In this document: positions 36,675-49,509 of the stretch, piece after piece | Position numbering within the stretch: the stretch's first letter is position 1 | How the letters are laid out: every line of letters starts with the position of its first letter | Origin: Nymphaea colorata | Lineage: Eukaryota > Streptophyta > Magnoliopsida > Nymphaeales > Nymphaeaceae | Assembly: GCF_008831285.2 (NCBI RefSeq) | Contig: NC_045144.1 | Location: 20,415,716-20,479,715 of the forward strand | Length of the DNA: 64,000 nt | Direction: 5' to 3' | The notes under the pieces: model-generated | Database searches by the model: none | What the model saw: the letters and a program-made list of their open reading frames with translations, nothing else | What the model was told of the DNA's origin: nothing | Translations under genes and position numbers: made by a program

Positions 36675-37484
36675 AGAGAGAGAGAAATAAAGAGATTAAT
36701 TGAATCTAGCTACACGACCCTAACATTTGCCTTTGTTAAATGTTAAAAATAAAGCAAAAAAAAAACATTAAATGCAACTGTGGTTATTAGGTTCCTAGCT
36801 TTCATGATTTTATTGCTTGTAGTATATTTTTCCCATCCATAAAACTCATGGACAGGAAAGGAAACAATCGATGATCTGTTTCAAATGTTCTTCGCTATCA
36901 TTGGAATAATAAGTTGAAAATAATGCATATGAATGCAATAAAAAGGCCAGAATTAAATTAAATGATGAAGTCAACCACTGAAAAAAATAGTATCAACAAC
37001 ATGTTGTTAGGTGGTAAAAAATGAAATCAATAGCATTTTGGTACTATTTCTGTCAAACAAGGTATTAAAGTTTCTGACAATCAAATAGCATGTCTTTACA
37101 CACTATGGCAATGTGGAGGGTGGAACTTGTGTTCTACCCCAACAAAGCCTGGTGTAAAGCACCTGACATCCAAATGTCTGGCATTTTAGTACCATATATC
37201 AAACACTATTTCAAGTCCACACTTATTATTTAAGTGGAATTTTAATGTTGGTCATTTTCACATAAAATGCATATTATTAAAAAAAAAACACGTATAATAC
37301 CGAAGAAATAACTTAGTCATATAATATAAAATGGTAATTAGATGCATCTTTTAAAAAAACACAAAAAAAGTGAAAAACCACATATTATACACATTTTTCA
37401 AGTTTTTTTTTATTTTTCTATAATTTTTAAGATTTATTAAATGTTTTATTTTTTAAAAAAATTTATTGAGATTTTATCGAGATA

Positions 37485-37642
37485 TTCTCAAGATATACAA
37501 CTTTATCATATTATGCCTGATAAATTTTCACTATATAATACCCATACATGATATATGTGATAGTTCTCAAGATATACAACTTTGCCATATTATGCCTGAT
37601 AAATTTTCACTATATAATACTCATACATGATATATGTGATAG
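37485..37642. repeat. 79-bp tandem duplication
   Basis: Units 37485-37563 and 37564-37642 are nearly identical; both contain TCTCAAGATATACAACTTT, GCCTGATAAATTTTCACTAT and CATACATGATATATGTGATA. No coding frame. Confidence 0.9.
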
Positions 37643-38099
37643 TGATGTTAATATAAGAATATCAAATCCATCCAAAAACAACATAATGTTTTGTTTCAAG
37701 TTTGTTTGGGGGTTGAACTATTTTACAAATATTTTATGTGCATTCCACTCCTAGACTGGAATACCATCAATTTAAGTTTAAATAATTTCAAATGGGTCAA
37801 GAGAACTGGCGCCAAATTCCATATGTGGAAGCCAATAAGAACATTATTGGAATATGGAAAGGTGGAAAAGTTGAAGAGACCAAACTCTGATTTGAGACGT
37901 GAAACCAAACCGGTAAAATGATTTGAAGGTAAAAGGAAAAAAGTGAAGAAGGGGGAAACATTTTTACCTTCAAAAACCAAGTGCGCTTTCCAGTAACAGT
38001 AAAATAGGAACAACTTTGACATTTTTTTGAAGTAAAAATTCGAATTTTACCAACAAAGTGATTATATGTTTTTAACCTTAATGTCGGAGACTAGGAAAT

Positions 38100-38480
38100 G
38101 TGATATTCAGAACCGATTTTTTTCCGAATCGGCAGAAAAGTTGAAAGAGAAAAGCGATACGGATACAAGATCGGATGTTTGATACGTGGATCCCGTGGCG
38201 TATCGGGACCCGAACTTTTCGTAGACAAACCGTATGGAATACGGCGCGGATACGCAGGAAACCGTATGTGGACGTTATTTAATGAACAGGCGGCGTACAG
38301 CGCGCGTGGATAGCCGTCCGTCGGCAGGCGTGCCGAGCAGAGGCCTTTTGGCAGAGAATCAACGGCTGAGATCATCCCGATCTGCTCGCCGGTTTTGGTT
38401 GCGGCGTGGTCCGTCCGCTTAAATCCCTCTGACGGAAAAGCCCTCAGCGGGAAAGAGGGATGCCCCAGGGCGCGCCAAAA
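38100..38480. other. CpG-rich block of unknown nature
   Basis: Within an AT-rich spacer, about 380 bp are rich in CG dinucleotides (GGATACGGCGCGGATACGC, GCGGCGTACAGCGCGCGTGG). A 168-codon ORF spans 38091-38597 on the minus strand but has no recognisable domain. The block lies about 1 kb upstream of the Argonaute leader, and could be an upstream promoter region, a gene remnant or an unusual element. Confidence 0.4.
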
Positions 38481-40190
38481 AATGATTCGTACTTCAGTGC
38501 AAAAATTACCGACTAATACCCATACTAAATCATTAATTACTTCAGCTGACTTGGAAGTCATTAATTCAAAATAATCGGGGCATTTCGACTTGTCCATGTC
38601 CGGAATTAATGAAAAAGGTGAGAATGATTACGTAACTCCATTCTCTCCTCCCACCACCCGTACGGGAAGAGACGTGGATCCTGCTTTACGTTAATGACGA
38701 AAATGCCCCTAAAATTACCAGCTCTAATTACGTATTGAGACAGTCGTTAAATGGCCGTACGGCAAAGCTCATCCTGGGGTAGGGTACAATGGATATTTTT
38801 GTCCGATGCAGGGTTCATTTGAAAGAATGCTACCGAAATGATGGGGGAGACGTTAACGAATTTACAGGGAGGGTCCTCAATTTTAACAAATGACATAAAA
38901 GCGATTTGTTTGTGTAAATTTATAAAATAGCCTCCCCAACTAATTTTAACTCCACGTAAGTAACTATGGTTAAACTACAAGGAAAAGCAAGGGCTTTACC
39001 CAGGCTTCATTTCACCACGGATAAACCATGGGTTAGTTTGGGGCTTTACGCCTTCCAACCCTCTCTGCACCGCACCAACATCTGTCAATCAACGTATTCT
39101 TTCTTGAGAATACAAAATAATGTTTTTTTTAGGTTTTATAAAAGTTGAAAGCTAAATTTCTTTTCTCAGATTCTTAAAAATCTTTGTCAGCTGAGACGGA
39201 TACGCTTAGTCACAGTTGAAATCTTTTTATTTCTCATATATCCTGATTTTTCTATTTTTTTTTCTTTTTCTGTCAATTGCATTTTTTTAATTTGTTTTTT
39301 AAAAGAAAGTGGAAATATTGGTGAAAGAAAGAGCTGGATAAGTGGGTAAAAGCGTCTTTTGGTAAATACTTTCTTAAGTTAGCATGTTAAGCGAAGAAAT
39401 CGAAAATGGGGAGGGCTGTCAAGTTATTTAAGTAATTGTCAGTATTAGCATTTTTAGCAAAATGCATTATGTAACTCCCTGTTGCAGTAAATAACAATTA
39501 TTATTTTACCATCGCCTTCGTTCTCTTGTCCAGCTTTTCCGTTTCGCCGCTTTCGCTTCTCTGTCTCCTCATTTTTCTTCTTCCCGCCGACCGTGCCGCC
39601 TGCCGTCGTCGACGGCGGCAGTGTTCTTCAGACTCAAGGTTCTGTCGCTTGTTTGTTTTTCCCCTTTTCTCTGATTATGCCTGTTATTGTCGTTGTTTTG
39701 ATTGTCTGTCGTTGGACATTGTTGGTGGATGCGTTTATCTTTATGATGCTGAACACACACACCACTGAGCGGACGCGGGATCATTCTTCTTGTTTCTTGT
39801 TGTTGAAGATAATGTGTTTTTGAAGTCATGCATTCTCTGTTATTCTATTTGAGCACCATTTATTTGTTTTTCTTTTTCTTTTGAAGTTGGAAAAGGGCTT
39901 CAATGTGTTCTCTGACGATCTTTGAGAGTTCCTTTACTTCCCTCTGTTTGTTCTCCTCGTTGGTGCTTCTTGCTGTACATTTCCTGTTCCTCTAGGCCTA
40001 TGAAAGTTAGGTGTGCTGAGGTGAATAAAAGGTGGTTGAAAAGGAGATTGCTGTTGAGATGCTCTTTGTTACATTAGATATTATTAGAGCTTTGCGAGTT
40101 TCCTGGTTCAATCTTTGTTGAGTCTTGAGGTTGCTATGCTTCTGTTGTCATGCTATTACCAATGCTGTATTTCTGGACCTCTTCAATGTT

Positions 40191-40292
40191 GTGGGTAAGT
40201 TTTCACTCACCTTCGTGGTTGTTTCCTACTTGTTTGTCTATGTGGGTAAGTTTTCACTCACCTTCGTGGTTGTTTCCTACATGTTTGTCCAT
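40191..40292. repeat. 51-bp tandem duplication in Argonaute leader intron
   Basis: Units 40191-40241 and 40242-40292 each begin GTGGGTAAGTTTTCACTCAC. The repeat reads through in one plus frame as two copies of a hydrophobic 17-mer, which is incidental. Confidence 0.9.
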
Positions 40293-40775
40293 GTGTTTCT
40301 TTTATACATCTATAAAGTAGAGGCCTTACCCCTCTCCTTGTGATGAACTTATTTTCTTTCTGTTAGAAGAGTCATACCCATTTACCATTACCTTGTCCAG
40401 TTAATTAATGCCACCTTCCTTCTAATTTTTTTTTTCCCTCAAATGAAGTGCTGGCTGTCCAAACCTACAAGTGAAAATTAGTGCGTAACCCGCTTGATTT
40501 TCTATTTTTAGGTACGTCAAAGGGGATGCTTTCTTTTTCCCCTTTTTAAATTTTATGAGCTGTTAGGCCTGCAAAAAACTAAAAACCAGAAGTCTGAGGA
40601 CACACACACACACACACATAAAATATAGGATTTTTCTATCCAAACCTGGACTTAGAAATCCACAAACCTTATAATATATATGTATGTATGTGTGTATATA
40701 TATATGTACATGTTCAGGGGAATGCCTTTTTTTCTCTTACTTACATTCTATAAGTTGTTATACCTAAAAGAACAC

Positions 40776-40992
<217 letters not shown>

Positions 40993-41065
40993 GATTTATG
41001 CCCCGTGAAGATGGTTCTCATTCATATACATACAAAGGCACATCCAACCCGGTGCATCCCTCATC

Positions 41066-41068
<3 letters not shown>

Positions 41069-41105
<37 letters not shown>
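41069..41105. repeat. (AT)n microsatellite
   Basis: About 18 AT units in the Argonaute copy 1 leader intron; a longer (AT)n tract occupies the matching position in copy 2 (50699-50752). Confidence 0.9.
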
Positions 41106-41107
<2 letters not shown>

Positions 41108-41800
41108 TGAAGGCGTAACAAAATCCATGATTTATTATTATTCTCTTGCCTGTGGATATTGAAATTATGGTTCTTGTTACATTCAAATATCAGTAGAGAG
41201 GATTGCTTGCAAGGTCTATTTTATGCTTCTGCCATTTATGAGTTGTTCTATGTTCTAAGAAATTCAAATATTATCTACGGTTAGTCTGGCTTTATGAGTT
41301 CTATGTGGCGTTAATCGTTGTTTGGTTGGTTATTATCGTAGATTTTTGTGTTATTCATTTTTGTACGAGCTGATAATCTAGTTTTGGTTCCTCTCTTAGT
41401 ATTTTGTGATGATTTCAGCTTATGGCTTAATTTGATGATTGTTATACTTCAATGTTTTGGTTTATTCTTTGTGGCTATGACATTATTGAAACTGTGCTAT
41501 TAGCGCTCTTGATTGTGTAATTATTGTATTCTGTGCTATAGAAAAAAGATAACTAAAACAGAACATTTTTTATTTTCTGTATCTTTTGTGATTCAAAAAG
41601 TCAAAACTGATGGAGATTACTTTAAGATTTTCTTATTTGTGCTGCGTTAATCAGATGATGATAGATCAACTAGGTTACATACTTTCTAGAGCTTGGTTGA
41701 TTCTTCTTTTGCATATAGTCTTCTATATACTCTTCGGACTGGGTATATCACTTTTGGCTGGATTTTTCATAACATGTGCTGTATCCTACTCTCTCTCCAG

Positions 41801-44800
41801 ATGGAGAAAGAAAGTCTTCCAACTGATCTTCCACCGCCACCACCAGTAATCCCTCCTAACGTGGTTCCAATAAAAGCTGATTTTAGTAATGCACGGGTTC
41901 CGATGGCCAGGAAGGGAACTGGGAGTCTTGGTCAGCGCATCTCTTTGTTGGCCAACCATTTTGCTGTCAGGCGTCCTACCAACATGGATGCTTGTTTTTT
42001 CCATTATAGTGTAAGTACATTCTTTTTGGCCTCATTTGCCTACCATGAATTGCCTCATTATGTCTTGTTTGCTATGATGCCTTTAGGTTTCTGTGACTTC
42101 AGAGGACTCCAGGGCTGTTGAGAGCAAGGGTATTGGAAGGAAAATTATGGACAAAGTGCAGCAAACATATAGTTCTGAACTTAGTCAGAAAGATTTTGCA
42201 TATGATGGTGAGAAAAGCCTGTTTACTTATGGAGAGCTGCCTAAAAAGACACTGAACTTCACTGTCATATTGGAAAGATCAAATGGCCGAGGGTACCAAA
42301 GTTTTGGATGTTGTTTCTTTTTGTTGTTTTTTTTTTCATATTTTGTTCTATCGTCTTTAAACCTTTCGTGGTTTCCCTTTGCGTTATTTCTAATATGCAT
42401 CCAGTGGTGGAGATGGTAATGGGAATGGCAGCCCTAGTGATGGTGAAAGAAAGCGAATGAAGCGTGGTGGACGATCTCGCAAATTTGATGTTGAGATCAG
42501 TTTTGCTGCCAAGATACCTCTTCGCCAAATTGAAGCAGCTATGAGAGGAGAGGATTCTGGACAGGAGGCCCTTCGTGTTCTGGACATCATTCTGCGACAG
42601 CATGCAGCTAAAAAGTGGATGATTATTCAGATTCCTTTTTAATGCTAAATTTGATGATTAATGAATAATGATATGGTGCTGTTTTCTGCTTATTTCATCT
42701 CTAATTATTGTTGACGATATCCTCTTTTATGATGTTCAGGGGTTGCCTGCTTGTCCGCCAGTCATTTTTCCATGATGATTCAAGGAATTTTGTGGATATT
42801 GGTGGAGGAGTTGTAGGTTGTAGGGGTTTCCATTCATCTTTTAGGCCCACACAGGGTGGATTGTCTCTGAATATAGGTGTGGTAACTTGTTTAGTTGTCA
42901 ATACAGTATCATTTATTTGACTTCAAAAATTGACTTCTTGTGTTCTGGAATAGATGTGACGACTACAATGATACTGAAGCCTGGTCCTGTGATAAACTTC
43001 CTTCTTGAAAATCAAAACGTTAGAGATCCTTTTAGAATTGACTGGCAGAAGGTTAGGTGACTGCTTTTGGTCTGTAGCCCATGCCAATGCGGAAGGGCAT
43101 TAATCATGATGCTTATAAGTTATAACATTTGTTCAACAACTTTAGGCAAGACGGATGCTGAAGAACCTTAGGATCAGGACGACTCACAATTCTATGGAAT
43201 TCAAGATATTTGGTCTCAGCGAGCATCCTTGCAACCAACAGTAGTATGTATATATTTTTCATCTTCTCTGTGCTTCTTCTTAGTAACTGGGGACAATCTC
43301 AAATATATCTTTGTATTTGATGATGACCTCTTGGGTTGACATGGCTGCAGCTTTTCATTGCGTGTGAAAAATGGCGGTAATCCTGATGCTCAGGATACTA
43401 GAGAAGTCACTGTTTATGAATATTTTCGAAAAGAGAAAGGTGTGGAACTGAAAGATTCAGCATCCCTTCCATGCATTGATGCTGGCAGGCCTAACCATCC
43501 AAACTATATTCCAATTGAGGTTTTATGTTCACCTGGTTTGCTTTAAGTTGGATTACATTTTTAGATGGTTTTGTAAGTATTTTGTGGTTGCCTCGTCTTT
43601 CAGCTTTGTTCGCTTTTGTCACTGCAAAGGTATACAAAGTCTCTCTCCTCTCAACAGAGGGCTTCCTTGGTTGAGAAATCAAGACAGAAGCCTCAGGAGC
43701 GTATGAGGACATTAACAGATGTATGTGTTTTGTATTTTTGCCTTTTCTGTATCACAAGTTGTACAGTGGATCTGATTCACTATTTGCTTGGTTCTGTAGG
43801 CTATGCGATCAAACAGATATCATGAGGATCCTATTCTATCTGCCTGTGGCATTAATTTCAGTGACCAATTTGTGCAGCTGGAAGGCAGAATTTTGCCTTC
43901 TCCAAAGGTATACATTTGCTTAATTAGCTTCATCATTTTTTGATGTTTACAATATTTTAATATATCATTGGGTAATGTCCACAACTTACTCCATGTTTTG
44001 CTTGAGGTTTAAAGCTTGTATTTGGAAATGGAGAGTCTTTTGCACCCCGAAATGGCCGGTGGAATCTCAATCAAAAGGTGATGATCATTCAATTACCTGT
44101 TTGTCTTTGCAATTTCTATTTGCAGTAGCTGCATTGGGTTCCTAGTGAATATTAGTGACATAGTTTTTCTCTCATAATTCATGTATCAGCAAATGCTTCA
44201 ACCAATCCGCATTCAGCGATGGGCGATTGTTAATTTTTCTGCAAGATGTGATACTGAACATCTTGCTAGGGAGCTCATTAATACTGGCAGGAACAAAGGA
44301 ATTGTAAGTTGTGACATCTTATGACCCTCTCAAGGTTTGTCTTAATTCATTTTTCTGCTATTGCATTAACATGTACTAGTGTACTGTTTCCTGAGCAGCA
44401 AATCGAACCACCATTTGCAACATTTGAAGAATCGCCCCAGTTTCGGAATGCCTCACCTGTTGTCAGAGTTGATAAAATGTTTGATCAGCTCAAATCTGGT
44501 TTGCCAGGGCCTCCAGAGTTTATTCTTTGTGTTTTGTCTGAGCGGAAAAATTCATATGTCTATGGTAAATGAAAATTCACTTTATGCCTCCAATGCCAAA
44601 TTCTCTTAGATGTGTCTGGATTAATTTTTTTCCATCATTTAGGGCCATGGAAGAAGAAAACTCTTTCTGATGTAGGCATTGTGACACAATGCATAGCACC
44701 TTCACATAAGATCAATGACCAGTATTTGACCAATGTATTGCTGAAAATCAACTCGAAGGTTTGATGACATTGTCATTCTTTTCAGGTTTGATCATCTTAA

Positions 44801-46747
44801 GCAATTCTCTTATACACTTCTTCATTTTGTCATTCAGCTTGGTGGAATTAATTCCTTGCTATCCATTGAGAAGACACCAAGTATTCCAATTATATCCACA
44901 TCCCCAACAATAATCCTTGGGTTGGATGTGTCTCATGGATCGCCGGGTCATTCTGACATGCCTTCCATTGCAGCTGTAATGATTCTTTTTGCTATTTCTT
45001 CTAAAGCCATTGTTATATATTTTTTTTGACATCTTCTGTTGAGTATACAGCTTCATAATTCTTATTGTTTATATAACTTAATGTAGCTTTGATATGGATC
45101 TACTTGGGGTTGTGAAATAATAGGTTGTTAGCTCTCGTGAGTGGCCTCTAATTTCTCGATATAGAGCAGCTGTGAGGACGCAGTCACCTAAGGTTGAAAT
45201 GATCGATTCTCTGTTCAAGCCGTCTGTCCACGAGGATAAGAAAACTGATCATGGAATTATCAAGTTGAGTTAACTGATTCAAATTTCTCCCGAAAATTAG
45301 TTTGTTTTTCTAACTTTATGGATCGGAGATTGTATCTTGTTAATTAGTTGTTTTGCAAGTTTACTTGTTGGCATGCTTGCTCAATATTGTCCATCTATGT
45401 TTACAAGTTACAACATATGTAATCGAGCAGCCTTCCTAGTGTTCCTTGTGGTCAACTTACCGATGGTATAGTATGTGTGGTTAAATTTTCTTCCTTTTCA
45501 TGATTGCTGGCAGCGAACTATTAATAGATTTCTACCAGAGTAGTAGGCAAAGAAAACCAGAGAAGATGATCATTTTCAGGTGAAGATCAATGTCATTCCC
45601 CCTTTCTTAGATTCTTAAACAATTTTTTCTGGTTTAAGATATATTTAATATTTCTTCTATTTGAATTCATTCAGGGATGGCGTCAGTGAGTCTCAATTCA
45701 ATCAAGTTCTTAATATTGAATTGGAGCAGATTATCGAGGTACCTCTATAATTCTTATTGGTAAAGTAAATGTTAGTGAGCTGTTTCAGTATACATGAAAC
45801 TGTGCTAATTTGTTTTAAACAATTCTCCTGTAGGCTTGTGACTTCCTTGAGCCAGGATATCGTCCTAAGATCACTCTCATTGTTGCCCAGAAGAATCACC
45901 ACACCAAGCTTTTTCAGAATAGTCCAGAAAATGTGCCACCTGGTATATTGTCTTGAAGACTTGGACAAATGTTCCACCTTTTTCGTTAATTTGTTTTGTT
46001 TTAGGTGTACATTGTGTTTCATAGAATTTCTTGAGTATCAGAATCTGTTTCATATACCTTGCTGTAGGTACTGTTGTGGACACAAAGATTTGCCATCCTC
46101 GGAATTTTGACTTCTACATGTGTGCTCATGCAGGAATGATTGTAAGTCTTCTCATTTTCTCCTTTACATAGTTTAGATGCTTGTGTTATTATTTTAAAAT
46201 TTAAATCTACTCTTTCTGGTTTGAAGGGTACCACTCGGCCAACCCACTATCACATATTGGTGGACGAGATTGGGTTTTCTGCTGATGATCTGCAAATGCT
46301 TGTTCACTCTCTCTCCTACGTGTAGGTTTTAACTCTGGGTGATCATGACAGTTATGAGATATTTGATATGGTTGTTTGCACAACTCATCACATCTTCTTC
46401 GTTGGCTATTTGCAGGTACCAACGAAGCACAACTGCCATATCTATTGGTGAGCAGTGATGGTTGTTGTTTTTCCTTTTCCCTTTTCTTATTGTTTGTTGT
46501 TTTATGACGTAAAACTTAATCACTTTTAGCCTTTACATTTTTACTGATATGATTCATATTTCATGTAGTTGCACCTATAAGCTATGCACATTTGGCAGCT
46601 GCTCAGATGTCTCAGTTCATAAAGGGAGAATATGATTCCTCTGATACTTCAAGCAGCCATGGTGGTGTTACCATACCTGGGACTTTGCAAATTCCTGCGA
46701 TGCCAAAGTTGCACGAAAAAGTCTGCACCAAAATGTTCTTCTGTTGA
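41801..46747 (+). CDS. AGO4: Argonaute, AGO4/6/9 clade, copy 1
   Basis: A small-RNA effector; this clade binds 24-nt siRNAs in RNA-directed DNA methylation in the nucleus. Twenty-two coding exons join in phase to 902 residues: 41801-42010, 42087-42292, 42405-42614, 42740-42876, 42954-43051, 43146-43243, 43351-43519, 43604-43720, 43800-43907, 44015-44077, 44190-44303, 44399-44564, 44643-44758, 44838-44975, 45124-45263, 45514-45579, 45675-45738, 45834-45942, 46068-46141, 46227-46321, 46416-46447 and 46569-46747. Clade features: Pro-rich start ([16 protein letters not shown]), VPMARKG, the ArgoL1 block [39 protein letters not shown], and the C-terminus MFFC. PIWI catalytic residues are present: Asp634 in GLDVSHG, Asp720 in RDGVSESQ and His851 in [16 protein letters not shown] is intact. 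The exact paralogue (AGO4, 6 or 9) is uncertain. A tandem copy follows at 51248. Confidence 0.95.
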
Positions 46748-48144
46748 AGGCTGTTTTCGGTTGCTCATGCTGTGAATAGTTCATTTGGAAGGGTCTCCAA
46801 GTTTTTTGTAGTTTCCACGTACACATGGAAACATGTGATCCGCCCGCCTCGTCTGGAGCCTGCTCTCAATTCATTTAATCTTTTGTACAGAAAAATGGCA
46901 GTTCCCTCAAACATTTTAGATTACTTTGACGTCGGCTTTCAGCACTGATCAAGTGTAGTTACAGAACTCATACCTTTCTAGGCCAGTTAGCTCAGATCAA
47001 GTGTAGCAACTAAACTATACAGAATTGTTGCATGAAATCAACCGAATTATTTTGGTCGCATGGCCTATGTACAAGTTACTTCTGCTTTTGTCCGTTCTTT
47101 GAGAGTTATTATATGCCATTATTCAGCCTGTTAGATGGAATGGTTTACCTCTTTTCATTATTTCAGTCCCTGTGGGTCTATTCTATCGATTTATACAAAT
47201 AAGTTATTTTTAACTTTGGCTATCCTGGTTGCAGTACTTCCTGTTAGTCTGGACTTGAACTGCATGCTATGGGTTTATCGTTAAAACCGATGGCTGTGAT
47301 GTGGTGAAGGAGTCCCATTGGATCACATGGTGTAAATGGTTCGGTTGACATTGCTTTGTGCTGCTTCATGCGATATTTAGTACCGTTGTTTAGGAACAGT
47401 TTTAACACCTCAGCCGGAAGCATGGTTTAATTAGAGTTCACTCGAATAAGGTTTATATAATGTTTACTGTTAATGAAATCGTGGGTTCTCCTATATGAAA
47501 TATGTTGCGCTTGCCACTCTGAGTTGGGTGGTATCATGCTGGACTTTATAATAAAAAAGTGTTTTGTCAGGTTTAAGACTTTGCAGGAATGCAAGTGCTC
47601 CATATAACCAAAGATTCTCTTCAAAGTTAAAAATCGTTCCACATTAGCTTAGAAGTTACTACAATTCTTGTCCGAAAGGCCAAGAAAGTTGACCTCTCTG
47701 CTTGGTGTTACTTGAACGTAGCCACGGCCTGACAGAAAAGAAAAGGTGTAACCTGTGTGTATGTATGCGTTCTTACGGTTCCATGTTTATGTCGATGGAA
47801 TTTTATTCTTTATGGGTTAACCAATTTTTATCTAACTGTAGGTTTTGGGATCATAGTCTGGAGATCATCTTTTAAGTTATGTTTTAAACTTGAAGCCGAA
47901 GGTTCTACGTTTTATCATAACCAGGCATGTTCGAGAAGGAAAATGATTCATGTTCCTTCTGTCGATCAACTTACAAGCTCTTATATATTATTTCACCAAG
48001 TCTCTATCACATTGATGCCCATGCTTTCTCAGCCCATCCCAGTGGACGCTAGACATGTATTCACTCACATGTACACATACTAATGCATGCACACATGTCC
48101 ATTTTGAATACAGCAGAAGACGGGTTGGGCTGGAGCTGGTGTTG
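46748..48144. other. Argonaute copy 1 3' UTR and convergent spacer
   Basis: Transcribed 3' sequence of the Argonaute and the spacer to the amine oxidase remnant. Homologous to 56281-57830 in unit 2, with small indels. No other gene. Confidence 0.6.
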
Positions 48145-49417
48145 TTAGGATGCAGAAGCTGCACATGTCGGCAGATCCTTTCAGTAGTTTGGTAAAGTTC
48201 GAAGTATGGGATTGCTTTCAAAGAAGATGACAGGCTTGAGATCAAAGCTTGCAGAAACTGTTGGCATGATAGGGAAGTCCTCTTGGCAAGGGATGTGGTG
48301 GAAGCCTAGTGTGTACCACGGCACAATATCCTTGTCCTGTATAGATCGATCCCTGCAAATCGAACACGAAAAAAGAAAAAGGTTGGTTCATGTCAGTCTT
48401 CACTTATAAAACTTTGTCGGAGAAGGTTGATATAATGGGATGGATTTTGGCTGTCCTGTGGCAATGGTTTGTCAAGTCTCATCTGTACCATTCCTTGTGA
48501 AAACTAATGCCACTAGTGTAAAATCTGAGTTCTTGGAGGTAGGGATCTAGTAAATGATCTGGATTCGGGTCGGATGTCTTAATCAAATTCTACGTAAACC
48601 GAGTTCAATTTATACTTGAATTCAGAAAAATCCGAATTCAGATCTGCTATCATAGGGTTTGACATTGGCATGTAACTGGGTAGAAACCTATCCAAACCCA
48701 ATCACCTAACAGATTCAGATATCCCACAGCATGCTGAACCTGATACCGGTTAGCAAATGGGTTCAGATTTCTTCAGCAGATCATATGTATGTGATCCGAC
48801 ATGCATCCCCAGAGGAGGTATACCCCAGGAAAAGGTTCAGGGTTCTGTCTAGTAGTGATACCTTCGAGACCATACAGCAAGATTATCATCTCCTTGGCTC
48901 TGGTATGCCAGCAACCCTCCTGCCCACTCCTCGTTTCTGTTCTAAGGAATCACCCATATCTGCATTCCATTCAATTTCGAGGATAGTATTAACCAACAAA
49001 AGCAGGCCATTAACATGAACTACTAAAATCTCTCTAGTTTTGGAGCAGTGGTGATCAGAGAGTGGCCTTTGATTGTTCTTACTATGCTATTTGTCCATGT
49101 TTTTATTCTGAATTAATCATGGCAGGCATGATGAAAGCAGAGTTATAGAAGAAGAAATTGACTTATAGAAGAAGGAAATTATGGTCAGATAGGAACCTGG
49201 TTGTTGGTGAAAGTTCCTCTTTGCTGTGGAGGATCACTCCCATCCAACAGACTTGCTGCTGTAGCTGCAGGACCACCTTGTACCCAACTGGGTTGCCTAC
49301 CTTTGTCTTCTTTGAAGTGTTTACCTCATGAAACTCATAGGGCTGTTACAGTCTGAGCTTGACCTGGGCATCCCTTTCGGTCCGCGCCACCTCCCGGACC
49401 GCCTTCAAGAAACTTAT
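48145..49417 (-). pseudogene. Copper amine oxidase 3' fragment, decayed
   Basis: Only the last three exons of the amine oxidase gene are present, in the same order and orientation as in the intact gene at 57831. The last exon (48145-48352, same length as the intact one) changes Leu to Pro in DIVLWYT and gains a TGA 13 codons before the end. The penultimate exon (48862-48959) has a TAG just after IWVIP, where the intact gene has a Tyr codon. The third (49197-49417) is truncated at its 5' end by the duplication junction and carries a one-base deletion near 49270. The TPQ tyrosine, catalytic Asp and HxH copper ligands are all in the missing part. It is a non-functional by-product of the tandem duplication. 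Confidence 0.9.
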
Positions 49418-49442
49418 CGGTAGCAGAGGATTTTCTTTTTTG
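49418..49442. other. Segmental duplication junction
   Basis: To the left, sequence is amine oxidase exon (CTTCAAGAAACTT, matching 59446-59458). To the right, from about 49443, it is Argonaute upstream DNA (TTTTTAGCAAAAAGCATTATG, matching 39453). The roughly 25 bp between match neither flank clearly and look like filler DNA. Confidence 0.75.
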
Positions 49443-49509
49443 AGAATTTTTAGCAAAAAGCATTATGTAACTCCTGTTACAGTAAATACCAATTATTATT
49501 TTGCCATTG

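Larger units (their letters stand above)
32408..39440. other. AT-rich spacer with repeats, no supported gene
   Basis: Seven kilobases between SF3A2 and the first Argonaute unit. The tandem repeats inside are listed separately. A short degenerate stretch at about 35385-35500 has CTCGAG-type words like the hAT-like family. A segment at 35604-35825 starts GGGGCCGTTTAACAGCGG and resembles MITE termini. A GC-rich block at 36339-36490 looks like a transposon remnant. A CpG-rich block lies at 38100-38480. None of the ORFs shows a recognisable family. Confidence 0.5.

Noticed and set aside
38091-38597. 168-codon minus-strand ORF
   Set aside because: No recognisable domain; its length is explained by high GC content lowering stop frequency. 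Kept only as a CpG-rich block.
39526-39768. 80-codon ORF across the Argonaute leader exon
   Set aside because: The frame is not conserved in the duplicate at 49501-49752, and it crosses the predicted leader-intron donor.
41693-41800. In-frame upstream extension of Argonaute copy 1 and copy 2
   Set aside because: The extension crosses a perfect CTCTCTCCAG acceptor immediately before the ATG and codes for intron-like hydrophobic sequence; the [12 protein letters not shown] start fits the clade better.
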